From assembly GCA_948687865.1 (NCBI GenBank), contig CAPQQE010000061.1, positions 1 to 7,741 on the forward strand: a DNA stretch of 7,741 bases, read 5' to 3'. The notes beneath the pieces are model-generated. The model did not search any database and was not told the DNA's origin. It was given only the letters and a program-made list of their open reading frames with translations. Positions 1 through 6,618 of this stretch are shown here, one piece after another. The position numbers were made by a program, and so were the translations under genes. Each line of letters opens with the position of its first letter. Position 1 is the first letter of the stretch. Origin of the DNA: an uncultured Bacilli bacterium. Lineage in GTDB: Bacteria > Bacillota_I > Bacilli_A > RF39 > UBA660.

Positions 1-731
1 TTACGACCTACTGGAGCTCTACCTTCACCACCACCATGTGGGTGATCATTAGGGTTCATAACAGAACCACGAACTGTTGGTCTAATTCCCATATGTCTAG
101 TTCTTCCAGCTTTTCCAAGTCGTACAAGTGAGTAATCTTCATTACCTACTTCACCGATAGTTGCTATACATGTTCCAAGTATTTTTCTTGTTTCACCTGA
201 TGATAATCTAACTAATACATATTTTTCTTCACGACCTAATATTTGCGCACTTTGTCCAGCACTTCTAGCAATTTGTGCACCTTTACCAGGTCTCATTTCT
301 ATATTATGGATAACTGTACCAACTGGAATATTCATTATTGGAAGTGCATTACCAATTTTTATATCAACATTTTCACCTGATACAATTTTCATTCCAACTT
401 TTATTCCTTTAGGAGCTATAATATATCTTTTTTCTCCATCCTTATAGTTAACTAAAGCTATATTAGCGCTTCTATTTGGATCGTATTCAATTGATGCAAT
501 AGTTCCTTCAATATCATGCTTATTTCTTCTAAAATCAATAATACGATATTTTTGTTTTGCTCCTCCACCTTGATGTCTTACAGTAATCTTTCCTTGATTA
601 TTACGACCACTTTTTTTATTTTTTGCTTTAAGTAAACTTTTTTCAGGAGCTGTTTTAGTTAGCTCTTCATTTACTAAAGTACTTTTCTTTCTTTGTCCAG
701 GAGTAACTGGATTAAAATGTCTTATAGCCAT
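1..731 (-). CDS. rplB: 50S ribosomal protein L2 (3' end outside window)
   Basis: L2 is a primary 23S rRNA-binding protein of the large subunit, needed for subunit association and the peptidyl-transferase region. The frame is open from an ATG at 731 to the window edge and gives 243 codons of a family usually near 275 residues, so about 30 C-terminal residues are missing. The protein begins [18 protein letters not shown]. Conserved L2 blocks follow: [47 protein letters not shown] and, close to the edge, [14 protein letters not shown], which holds the conserved histidine near the peptidyl-transferase centre. AGGAGG at 740-745 sits 8 nt before the ATG. It follows rplW by 15 nt in the S10 operon and appears intact as far as visible. 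Confidence 0.98.
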   Translation of the reverse strand, partial: MAIRHFNPVTPGQRKKSTLVNEELTKTAPEKSLLKAKNKKSGRNNQGKITVRHQGGGAKQKYRIIDFRRNKHDIEGTIASIEYDPNRSANIALVNYKDGEKRYIIAPKGIKVGMKIVSGENVDIKIGNALPIMNIPVGTVIHNIEMRPGKGAQIARSAGQSAQILGREEKYVLVRLSSGETRKILGTCIATIGEVGNEDYSLVRLGKAGRTRHMGIRPTVRGSVMNPNDHPHGGGEGRAPVGR

Positions 732-746
732 TTCTAAAACCTCCTA

Positions 747-1028
747 TTATAATTCTATTTGACTACCTTCAGCCAAAGTTACAATTGCTTTTTTATAACG
801 GCTTGTAGTCCCTGCATAACGTCCAACCCTTTTATATTTAGGCTTAACGTTAATTGTATTTACCTTTAATACTTTTACGCCAAATATCTTTTCTACTGCT
901 TGTTTTATTTGGACCTTATTTGAATCATTTTTAACTTTAAAAACGATTTTATTACCCTTTTCTGCTATTTTAGCACTTTTTTCAGTTATAACAGGGGCAA
1001 TTATTACGTCTCTATAATCTCCTATCAT
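747..1028 (-). CDS. rplW: 50S ribosomal protein L23
   Basis: L23 binds 23S rRNA domain III and lies at the exit of the polypeptide tunnel, where trigger factor and SRP dock in other bacteria. The 93-residue product has the usual family length. It shows the N-terminal APVITEKS signature (residues 11-18, with the conserved Glu16), the central [10 protein letters not shown] segment, and the basic extended loop [12 protein letters not shown] (about residues 62-73). Its ATG shares one base with the rplD stop codon (TAATG at 1030-1026). Its AGGAGG at 1039-1044 lies inside the end of rplD, which suggests translational coupling to L4. Confidence 0.98.
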   Translation of the reverse strand: MIGDYRDVIIAPVITEKSAKIAEKGNKIVFKVKNDSNKVQIKQAVEKIFGVKVLKVNTINVKPKYKRVGRYAGTTSRYKKAIVTLAEGSQIEL

Positions 1029-1654
1029 TATTTAAGCACCTCCTCAAGCATTTTAACAGCCTCCTCAGTAATAACTAAATTTTTATAGTTAATTACATCA
1101 TAGGTGTTAATTTCGTGTGATTCGATTACTTTAACATTACTCAAATTACGAGAAGCTAATATTAAATTATCAGTTAATTCTTTAACTACCATTAAAGTTT
1201 TACCAGTAACCTTTATATCTTCTAACAATTTGGTAAAATCTTTTGTTTTATTACTTTTAAGTTCAATGTTTTCAACTACTATGATCTCTTTATCATTTGC
1301 TTTATATGTTAAAGCCGATTTTAAAGCTAATCTTCTTTCTTTTTTATTTTGTTTCTTTAAGTAATTTCTTTCTGTTGTTGGTCCAAATACTACTCCACCA
1401 CCAACAAAATGTGGTGCACGTATTGATCCTTGACGAGCATTTCCTGTACCTTTTTGTCTCCATGGTTTTTTACCACCACCAGATACTTCACTTCTAGTTT
1501 TAACTTTATGAGTTCCTTGTCTCATAGATGCTTGTTTTAAAACAACTGCATCATATATAGTTTGATTATTTGGTTCAATACCAAATATTTCATCACTTAG
1601 TTTAATGTCTTTAATTTTTTCACCTTTTGTATTTAAAAGAGCTATTTTAGGCAT
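1028..1654 (-). CDS. rplD: 50S ribosomal protein L4
   Basis: L4 is an early-assembly 23S rRNA-binding protein whose long loop lines the exit tunnel. In E. coli it also represses its own operon. The chosen start gives 208 residues beginning [12 protein letters not shown]. An in-frame ATG at 1675 would add seven residues (MMKGGIN), but it lies upstream of the strong AGGAGG at 1662-1667, which is 7 nt from the ATG at 1654, so the shorter form is preferred. The tunnel loop (about residues 43-95) carries the conserved [30 protein letters not shown] and GGGVVFGP motifs. The C-terminal half is the usual alpha/beta domain. It follows rplC by 52 nt, the longest gap between genes in this operon, and overlaps rplW by one base. 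Confidence 0.97.
   Translation of the reverse strand: MPKIALLNTKGEKIKDIKLSDEIFGIEPNNQTIYDAVVLKQASMRQGTHKVKTRSEVSGGGKKPWRQKGTGNARQGSIRAPHFVGGGVVFGPTTERNYLKKQNKKERRLALKSALTYKANDKEIIVVENIELKSNKTKDFTKLLEDIKVTGKTLMVVKELTDNLILASRNLSNVKVIESHEINTYDVINYKNLVITEEAVKMLEEVLK
1039..1044 (-). promoter_or_regulatory. rplW ribosome binding site inside rplD
   Basis: AGGAGG (extended to AGGAGGTG at 1037-1044) lies within the last codons of rplD, 10 nt before the rplW ATG. With the TAATG stop/start overlap it suggests that ribosomes ending rplD reinitiate on rplW. Confidence 0.8.
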
Positions 1655-1661
1655 ATTTATT

Positions 1662-1667
1662 CCTCCT
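1662..1667 (-). promoter_or_regulatory. rplD ribosome binding site (decides the start)
   Basis: AGGAGG on the minus strand, 7 nt before the ATG at 1654. The alternative in-frame ATGs at 1675 and 1672 lie before this site and have no comparable Shine-Dalgarno, so translation most likely starts at 1654. Confidence 0.85.
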
Positions 1668-1706
1668 TTCATCACAATTTTATTATTTATAAATAGTGTT
1701 TTTTAA

Positions 1707-2525
1707 CTATTCAACAGTTTCTTGCGATGATTCTTCTTTTACTTCTTCAGTTTCTGTAGTTTCACTCGCTTCTTCAGTAATATTAACTTCATCATTTGAT
1801 GATTCTTCTATCACTTCTGAATTATTTTCAGTAACTACTTCTTCAATAGCTTTTGGTTCTTCGTATGAAACTAATTCTAATGTTTCATTTATAGTACCTT
1901 CATTTTTAACAGCTGATTTGATTATAACTAAAGACTTTTTAGGACCTGGAACATTTCCTTTAACTAAGATAACATTATTTTCTAAGTCAACCATAACAAC
2001 TTCTAAATTTTGAACTGTTACGGTATTTGCTCCCATATGTCCTGGTAATTTTTTACCTTTTAATACACGCATTGGTCTCATTGTTCCAAGTGAACCAACA
2101 CCTCTATGGTATTGTGAACCATGTCCCATAGGACCTCTACTTTGGTTATAGCGTTTAATAACACCTTGATAACCTTTACCTTTGCTAGTTCCTGTTACAT
2201 CAACCATTTCACCTTCTGCAAAGATATCAACTTTTATTTCTTGACCTAAAGTATAACTACTTGTGTCAACATTTCTGATTTCTCTTAAGAAGCGCTTAGG
2301 TGATGTATTTGATTTCTTTAGATGTCCTAGCTCAGGTTTATTGCTTAATTTTTCTCTTTTTGTTTCAAATGCTAATTGAATTGCCTCATAACCATCAGTT
2401 TCAATTGTTTTAATTTGTGATATCACATTTGGTTCAACTGAAATAACAGTTACAGGAATTAATTTACCATTATTAGCAAAAACTTGAGTCATTCCAACCT
2501 TACGGCCTAAGATTCCTTTTTTCAT
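1707..2525 (-). CDS. rplC: 50S ribosomal protein L3 with acidic C-terminal tail
   Basis: L3 is an assembly-initiating 23S rRNA protein whose central loop reaches toward the peptidyl-transferase centre. Residues 1-205 are a standard L3: [16 protein letters not shown] at the start, [15 protein letters not shown] at 111-125, [17 protein letters not shown] at 131-147, the loop [14 protein letters not shown] at 152-165, and [13 protein letters not shown] at 188-200. Bacterial L3 usually ends near residue 205-215, but this protein has 272 residues. Residues 222-272 form a low-complexity tail with 19 Glu and 1 Asp but only 2 Lys. The tail is in frame and is followed by TAG, with no sign of a frameshift. 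AGGAGG at 2531-2536 sits 5 nt before the ATG. rpsJ ends 16 nt upstream. The tail's function is unknown. Confidence 0.98.
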   Translation of the reverse strand: MKKGILGRKVGMTQVFANNGKLIPVTVISVEPNVISQIKTIETDGYEAIQLAFETKREKLSNKPELGHLKKSNTSPKRFLREIRNVDTSSYTLGQEIKVDIFAEGEMVDVTGTSKGKGYQGVIKRYNQSRGPMGHGSQYHRGVGSLGTMRPMRVLKGKKLPGHMGANTVTVQNLEVVMVDLENNVILVKGNVPGPKKSLVIIKSAVKNEGTINETLELVSYEEPKAIEEVVTENNSEVIEESSNDEVNITEEASETTETEEVKEESSQETVE

Positions 2526-2541
2526 TTCTTCCTCCTAAAAA

Positions 2542-2844
2542 TTATTTAATATTTATTTCAACACCACTAGGTAAGTCAAGTCGAGTCATAGCCTCGATTG
2601 TGTCTTTACTAGGATTATTGATAACAATTAGTCTCTTATGTGTTCTCATTTCAAATTGCTCACGAGAATCTTTATACTTGTGAACAGCTCTTAAGATTGT
2701 AATTTTTTCTACTTTAGTTGGTAGTGGTACTGGTCCACTTACTTCCCCACCAGTTCTTTTAACAGTTTCAACAATCTTACCAGCAGCTTGATCAATTGTT
2801 CTTGGATCATATGCTTTCAAATTAATTTGAATTCTATTTGTCAT
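2542..2844 (-). CDS. rpsJ: 30S ribosomal protein S10
   Basis: S10 is a 30S head protein. As NusE it also joins NusB in transcription antitermination and NusG in coupling. The 100-residue product matches the family length and carries long conserved blocks: [20 protein letters not shown] (residues 9-28), GPVPLPTK, and [20 protein letters not shown] (about 50-69), ending [19 protein letters not shown] at 2852-2857 lies 7 nt before the ATG. It is the first gene of the S10 operon here and is preceded by a promoter and a structured leader. In Bacillus the str operon genes lie upstream of this point. Here the upstream neighbours are surface-protein genes on the same strand. Confidence 0.98.
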   Translation of the reverse strand: MTNRIQINLKAYDPRTIDQAAGKIVETVKRTGGEVSGPVPLPTKVEKITILRAVHKYKDSREQFEMRTHKRLIVINNPSKDTIEAMTRLDLPSGVEINIK

Positions 2845-2860
2845 ACTGTATCCTCCTTTC

Positions 2861-2980
2861 GCCTATATCTTGTATAGACATACTCCGTGTAAGTTACCTG
2901 ACTTATAGGTTTAGCCTTTTTTATTAAAAACAACTTAACCTGGTGTGTCAGCAATCTCCCACATCTACGCAGTCACACAC
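2861..2980 (-). promoter_or_regulatory. structured 5' leader of the S10 operon
   Basis: The stretch between the predicted transcription start (about 2980) and the rpsJ Shine-Dalgarno is about 39% GC, and 50% over 2931-2980. The 80 bases just upstream (2981-3060) are 15% GC. Helix A pairs GUGUGU (2980-2975) with ACACAC (2948-2943), with a few more inner pairs and a G-rich loop (UGUGGGAGAU). Helix B pairs AGGUU (2941-2937) with AACCU (2911-2907). Helix C pairs CCUAUA (2909-2904) with UAUAGG (2867-2862) and encloses two small hairpins (2904-2891 and 2883-2872). B and C share bases 2907-2909 and so exclude each other. C ends about 4 nt before the ribosome binding site. Ribosomal protein operons are commonly self-regulated through such leaders. 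Which protein would bind here is unknown, and the pairings were worked out by hand. Confidence 0.6.
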
Positions 2981-2986
2981 AGGACA

Positions 2987-3015
2987 ATTATATCAATAAA
3001 ATAATATAAAATCAA
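2987..3015 (-). promoter_or_regulatory. promoter of the S10 operon
   Basis: A sigma-A/sigma-70 type promoter with -35 TTGATT (3015-3010), a 17-bp spacer and a perfect -10 TATAAT (2992-2987). The predicted start is near G2980, giving a leader of about 136 nt. A very AT-rich block (about 3016-3044) just upstream of the -35 could act as an UP element, as expected for strong ribosomal promoters. Confidence 0.8.
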
Positions 3016-3037
3016 GTACTTTTATAAATTTTACAAT

Positions 3038-3060
3038 AAAAAAAGGAAAATTTTATTTCC
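3038..3060 (-). terminator. intrinsic terminator after the prepilin gene
   Basis: A GGAAA/TTTCC stem (3060-3056 with 3049-3045) closes a 6-nt loop and is followed by seven T residues (3044-3038) on the minus strand. The stem starts in the prepilin stop codon. A competing 7-bp pairing, GAAAATT with AATTTTC, also ends at the T-run. The stem is short and AT-rich, so efficiency may be modest. Its place between the WG/prepilin unit and the S10 promoter supports the call. Confidence 0.6.
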
Positions 3061-3902
3061 TAATTTTCTATAATATAAGGATTAAGTTGTGTCCCTTCTC
3101 CCCCGCCAACTATAACACTATTATTTAATTTAACAATGATAGTCATATTTGCAATATTTTCATCTACTACTTCATTATTTATATACATGACCTTATAATC
3201 ATTATCCCTAATCCAAATTCCATTATCTGTATTTATATATGAATTATCATTTAATAATGTTTGTTTAAATAATTCGCTAGATAATATTTCTAATTTCCCA
3301 TATAATTTTCTTCTTATTAATTCATCATAATTATCGTTATAATACGTATTTATATAATTATCAATATCCTTCTTTTCTATTTTTTCGTCTGTTTGTTTTA
3401 TCAAATAAGTATGTCTATATTTATCAATTTTAATTATCCTATATGCCTCTCCATTAAATATTACATAATTTTGTGCATTTATTCCTTTATATACAAGTTC
3501 ATTATTTATATTATATACAAAATTATTTTCACCCTTATTACTAACTAAATCAAATAAGGTGTTGCCTTCAACATATTCATACTTTATATTTCCATCTTCT
3601 TTTGTTATTAAAACTCTTGTATTTGTAGAATATTCTTCACTAGTTAGTGGATTTTTAGTACCATTATCTATATATCCTGATTCTATTAAATCATTAACAG
3701 TATATTCTGTTACTAACGCTGAATTAACATCTGCTAAATATTTTAGTTTTGCACTATCTATAATATTCTTTTTTGCGACATTATACGCTGTTAATCTAGA
3801 ACTTCCAATTAAATCAATAACTCTAGGATATGCAATTACACTTATAATTGAAAGAATAGCAATTACAGCAAGTAATTCTATTAATGTAAATCCTTTTTTC
3901 AT
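3060..3902 (-). CDS. type IV prepilin-like surface protein
   Basis: The 280-residue product begins MKKGFTLIELLAVIAILSII, a textbook prepilin (class III) signal. Cleavage and N-methylation by a prepilin peptidase are expected between Gly4 and Phe5, with Glu9 at position +5 and one hydrophobic helix to about residue 24 that anchors the protein and would pack in a pilus or pseudopilus. The rest is Asn/Asp/Tyr-rich and soluble. A segment near residues 146-170 (NYVIFNGEAYRIIKI) and the C-terminus (GGGEGTQLNPYIIEN) recall motifs I remember from prepilin-like surface proteins of gut Firmicutes, but I cannot name the family. The ATG overlaps the WG-repeat gene stop by four bases (ATGA), with GGGAGG at 3909-3914, so the two are probably co-translated. 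No pilus ATPase, PilC or PilD gene is in the window. Role (adhesion, competence-like pilus) unknown. Confidence 0.85.
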   Translation of the reverse strand: MKKGFTLIELLAVIAILSIISVIAYPRVIDLIGSSRLTAYNVAKKNIIDSAKLKYLADVNSALVTEYTVNDLIESGYIDNGTKNPLTSEEYSTNTRVLITKEDGNIKYEYVEGNTLFDLVSNKGENNFVYNINNELVYKGINAQNYVIFNGEAYRIIKIDKYRHTYLIKQTDEKIEKKDIDNYINTYYNDNYDELIRRKLYGKLEILSSELFKQTLLNDNSYINTDNGIWIRDNDYKVMYINNEVVDENIANMTIIVKLNNSVIVGGGEGTQLNPYIIEN

Positions 3903-5866
3903 AAAGAACCTCCCGACTCATATATTAAGTCCCCATTATAATTATAATATTTATCCATACATACTATGTAATTATCATAAACCTCAACATCATTAAAAAC
4001 TTTTATATTAAGTTCTTTTAAACTTGCTAAATTAATTAATAATTCTTCGCCACCATATGTAGCCTTTATAATAGGATATTTGTTTGTAATAGGAACAAAC
4101 TCATCATATACTGCTTTTATTAAAACATTACCATTTGAATCAATTATACCAAATTTATCATCCTCTTTATATATAAACAATTCTTTATTATTAATACTTC
4201 TGATAGTTTTAAACAATCTATTATTTAAAAACACTATTCCATCAAATTTTTTATCTACAATTTCTTTACCTTTTGAGTCAATAACACCATATGAATTATC
4301 ATTTGATACAACTGCATATCCATTCTCATTAAAATTAGAAACTTCATCATATTCATTTTTAGTAATTATATCTCCCTTTTTATTTACAAATGAATATTTA
4401 TCATTCTTAGTTTTTATCTTCATATATCCATTTATATATTCATCATCATATGGATCTATATCGCTAAAGGTTCCTAATACCTTTTTTGGGGTATATATTG
4501 TATAAATATTTTTCTTCAAATTAAAATCATATTTTTTTTCTAATATAACTCCATTAGAATATGTATATTTAATCTCATCACTTAAATTAATTACTTGTTT
4601 AGTTAATAAATTAATATAATCAATTTTAGTATCTTCTTTTATACCTATTGCGATATCTGAATTAATATCATCTATTCTTATTCTTTTATAATTATTTGTC
4701 TCATATATAATCTTGTCATCTTTTATTATAAAATATCTATTTAGTCCTGATTCGTTTTTAATATAGAATACATTATTATCAAGCACATTTATATCACTAA
4801 GTGTATATTTATACACTTCCTTACCCGTATTTATATTTATAATAGTTGATGATGAGTTTATTTTTATTTTAGCATATTGCGGTGATTTATTATTTGTTGA
4901 ATTAGATACTTCTACTGTTATATTTCTATCATCTACTTCGTCTACCTTATATGTATATATTTCTTTGCCATCATCATTCATTATTCCCATTGTTTCATCT
5001 TTTGTAAATATAAATATACCTGCTTTTGAATATGTTATATTATCATATTTAAATCTAGATAGCTCTTCTAATTTTTCATCTAATAATCCCATTTTAAGTC
5101 CATCATTTGTAAATTTACTAACTACATATCTATTTTTATATAAAGTAGCTGAAAAAATATTACCAAACGCTATTTCATTATTACCTTTACTATCTAATAT
5201 TCCATATAAACTATTATAATTTTTAACAACAGCATAACCTTTATAATAATCTGTACCATATAAATACTTTGGTCTTACAATAACTTCACCAGAATTATTT
5301 ATATATCCTACTTTTGATTTTTCTTCTATTTTTATCAAATTTGAAATATCTGCCTTAGCATTATAAATAAATATGTATATACTCAAAATCAATACGAAAA
5401 GAAATGCAAAAATGGGTAAAACTTTTACTATTTTATTAGAAATATTATTATTTATTTTTAATTTATTAATTTTTATTTGTTTTTTTTCCTGAGGTTTTGA
5501 ATCGTTATTAAGAGTATCACTGTTTAGAATTACCTCTTCTACTGAATTAATATTGCTATCACTTGTATCTTTTGTTTTAAATAAGTTTTCAAGAGATTCT
5601 ATATCTTCATCTTTTATATCTTTAGGTAAAAATATAGAATTACTATCATTTAAATTAGTATTTTCTTCCTGCCCTATAAAATCATCATCTTTTTTATCAC
5701 TACTATCATCTATTGTTAAAATTTTGGATTCTTCTTCAATATTCTGTATGTTGGAAAGATTTTCATCTTTATTAATTATTTTTTCATTATTATCTTTCAA
5801 GTTGTTATCTTCATTACTTTCGATAGGAGAAAAAGGTAAATCATCATCTATATCAAACTCATTCAT
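3899..5866 (-). CDS. membrane-anchored WG-repeat protein
   Basis: The 655-residue product has three parts. Residues 1-125 are a highly acidic, Asn/Asp/Glu/Ser-rich, probably disordered tail, then a short Lys-rich stretch (128-149). Residues about 146-168 form one transmembrane helix (VLPIFAFLFVLILSIYIFIY). Residues 175-655 contain WG-type repeats of the form Gly-Tyr/Ile-Ile/Leu-x-x-x-Gly-x-x-Ile. Clear copies are near 187 (GYINNSGEVIVRPKY), 222 (GILDSKGN), 260 (GLLDEKLEEL), 294 (GIMNDDGKEI), 492 (SFVNKKGDI), 527 (GVIDSKGKEI) and 573 (GIIDSNGNVLIKAVYDE). Residues 310-470 are too diverged to count repeats. The Lys-rich flank suggests the N-terminus is inside and the repeats outside (positive-inside rule). 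WG repeats form beta-rich folds and usually mark surface proteins; no enzymatic role is implied. There is no LPXTG-like end. AGGAGG lies at 5873-5878. It overlaps the prepilin gene by ATGA. Confidence 0.85.
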   Translation of the reverse strand: MNEFDIDDDLPFSPIESNEDNNLKDNNEKIINKDENLSNIQNIEEESKILTIDDSSDKKDDDFIGQEENTNLNDSNSIFLPKDIKDEDIESLENLFKTKDTSDSNINSVEEVILNSDTLNNDSKPQEKKQIKINKLKINNNISNKIVKVLPIFAFLFVLILSIYIFIYNAKADISNLIKIEEKSKVGYINNSGEVIVRPKYLYGTDYYKGYAVVKNYNSLYGILDSKGNNEIAFGNIFSATLYKNRYVVSKFTNDGLKMGLLDEKLEELSRFKYDNITYSKAGIFIFTKDETMGIMNDDGKEIYTYKVDEVDDRNITVEVSNSTNNKSPQYAKIKINSSSTIININTGKEVYKYTLSDINVLDNNVFYIKNESGLNRYFIIKDDKIIYETNNYKRIRIDDINSDIAIGIKEDTKIDYINLLTKQVINLSDEIKYTYSNGVILEKKYDFNLKKNIYTIYTPKKVLGTFSDIDPYDDEYINGYMKIKTKNDKYSFVNKKGDIITKNEYDEVSNFNENGYAVVSNDNSYGVIDSKGKEIVDKKFDGIVFLNNRLFKTIRSINNKELFIYKEDDKFGIIDSNGNVLIKAVYDEFVPITNKYPIIKATYGGEELLINLASLKELNIKVFNDVEVYDNYIVCMDKYYNYNGDLIYESGGSL

Positions 5867-5890
5867 CTTATTCCTCCTATTCTAATTAAT

Positions 5891-5899
5891 ATAATAACA
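5891..5899 (-). promoter_or_regulatory. possible extended -10 promoter of the WG/prepilin unit
   Basis: TGTTATTAT (5899-5891) fits an extended -10 element (TG, one base, TATTAT) between the sortase terminator and the WG-gene ribosome binding site. No good -35 is present; the position 17 bp upstream falls in the terminator T-run. A promoter is expected here because a terminator lies just upstream, but the exact site is uncertain. Confidence 0.4.
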
Positions 5900-5911
5900 C
5901 ATTCTTGTCAT

Positions 5912-5939
5912 AAAAAAAAGATTATTAGTACAATAATCT
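5912..5939 (-). terminator. intrinsic terminator of the sortase gene
   Basis: A perfect 8-bp stem AGATTATT/AATAATCT (5939-5932 with 5926-5919), loop GTACT, then seven further T residues (5918-5912) on the minus strand, starting 24 nt after the sortase stop. The stem is AT-rich but perfect. It separates the sortase from the WG/prepilin unit. Confidence 0.8.
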
Positions 5940-5962
5940 GTATATTTTATATTTATAAACCT

Positions 5963-6556
5963 CTAAATTATATGAGCACTTACTATAATTCTTGCTTTAC
6001 CTCCGTTTTCACATGTAACTAAAGTAACATTATAGCCATCAACATATGTTAAATAACTTGTATCATTAGGAGAAACTTGTCTATTTACAGAGTACACTAC
6101 ATATTCTAATTTTCTCCCAATTGTATCATATATATATATTTTATCACCATTTTTTAAATTTCTTATTGGATAGAAAAATGAACTTTTTCCTCTAAAATTA
6201 TGAGCGGATATTACAAATCCTCCTTTCTCATTTAGCTCAACACCATACGTTTTTATTGCACCTATACTCATCGCAGCATATGTTTGTTCTTTTAATATAA
6301 CCGTATTTATTCCAATTTTGGGTATTTCTATTCTACCGAGTATTGTATATCCATTATAATTAACCGTATATGTTTTTTCTGGCTGTTTATCAACCTCTTC
6401 TTTTTTCTTATCTATTTTATTTTCAAATAATTCAAGTGCATGTTTTTCTTGATTATTTAATTTTCTCTCTCTAAAATTATCATATATCATCATAAAAGTT
6501 ATAAAGTATAGCGCAAATATAAATAAAAATATAAGTATATTTATAAATTTTTTCAT
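5963..6556 (-). CDS. sortase family transpeptidase
   Basis: Sortases are membrane-anchored cysteine transpeptidases that cut a C-terminal sorting signal (LPXTG-like) and attach the protein to the cell wall or to another pilin. This 197-residue protein has a cytoplasmic MKK, one transmembrane helix (about 4-24), a charged linker (27-60), and a sortase beta-barrel from about residue 70. Barrel landmarks are GRIEIPKIGINTVIL (74-88), the catalytic His119 in ISAHNF, the active-site Cys182 in TLVTC (178-182), and the conserved Arg189 in ARIIVSA. Single N-terminal anchor, short length and the TLxTC motif suit class D or a related class. I cannot settle the class, and SAHN is a slight departure from the commoner Gly-His. 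AGGAGA at 6564-6569 lies 7 nt before the ATG. It has its own promoter and terminator, so it is probably monocistronic. No recognisable substrate is encoded in the window. Confidence 0.93.
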   Translation of the reverse strand: MKKFINILIFLFIFALYFITFMMIYDNFRERKLNNQEKHALELFENKIDKKKEEVDKQPEKTYTVNYNGYTILGRIEIPKIGINTVILKEQTYAAMSIGAIKTYGVELNEKGGFVISAHNFRGKSSFFYPIRNLKNGDKIYIYDTIGRKLEYVVYSVNRQVSPNDTSYLTYVDGYNVTLVTCENGGKARIIVSAHII

Positions 6557-6589
6557 ATGCCCTTCTCCTATTCCTTTTATCCTAATATT

Positions 6590-6618
6590 ATTATATCATA
6601 AATCTTATTTCATTTCAT
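6590..6618 (-). promoter_or_regulatory. promoter of the sortase gene
   Basis: A perfect extended -10, TGATATAAT (6598-6590), with -35-like ATGAAA (6618-6613, four of six consensus bases) at a 17-bp spacing. The -35 lies inside the 3' end of the gpmI remnant. The predicted start near 6583 leaves a 5' leader of roughly 27 nt. There is no terminator between gpmI and this site, so readthrough from upstream is also possible. Confidence 0.6.

Noticed and set aside
1676..1706. Possible hairpin and T-run between rplC and rplD
   Set aside because: The palindrome ATTTATAAAT is very weak, and the T-run follows it only on the plus strand, where no gene needs a terminator. Minus-strand transcription of the operon should pass through.
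1696..2013. Plus-strand open frame of about 105 codons, Ser/Thr-rich, opposite rplC
   Set aside because: It is the antisense of the Glu-rich L3 tail; GAA/GAG codons read backwards give Ser/Phe codons. No ribosome binding site, and rplC is certain.
3899..3901. TGA read as tryptophan (alternative genetic code)
   Set aside because: All conserved tryptophans seen (L4, gpmI, prepilin) are TGG, and this TGA forms an ordinary ATGA stop/start overlap, so the standard code fits.
3559..5885. Several plus-strand open frames of 84-145 codons opposite the prepilin and WG-repeat genes
   Set aside because: Their composition follows from AT-rich antisense reading of Asn/Lys/Ile-rich genes, they have no Shine-Dalgarno sites, and the minus-strand genes are well supported.
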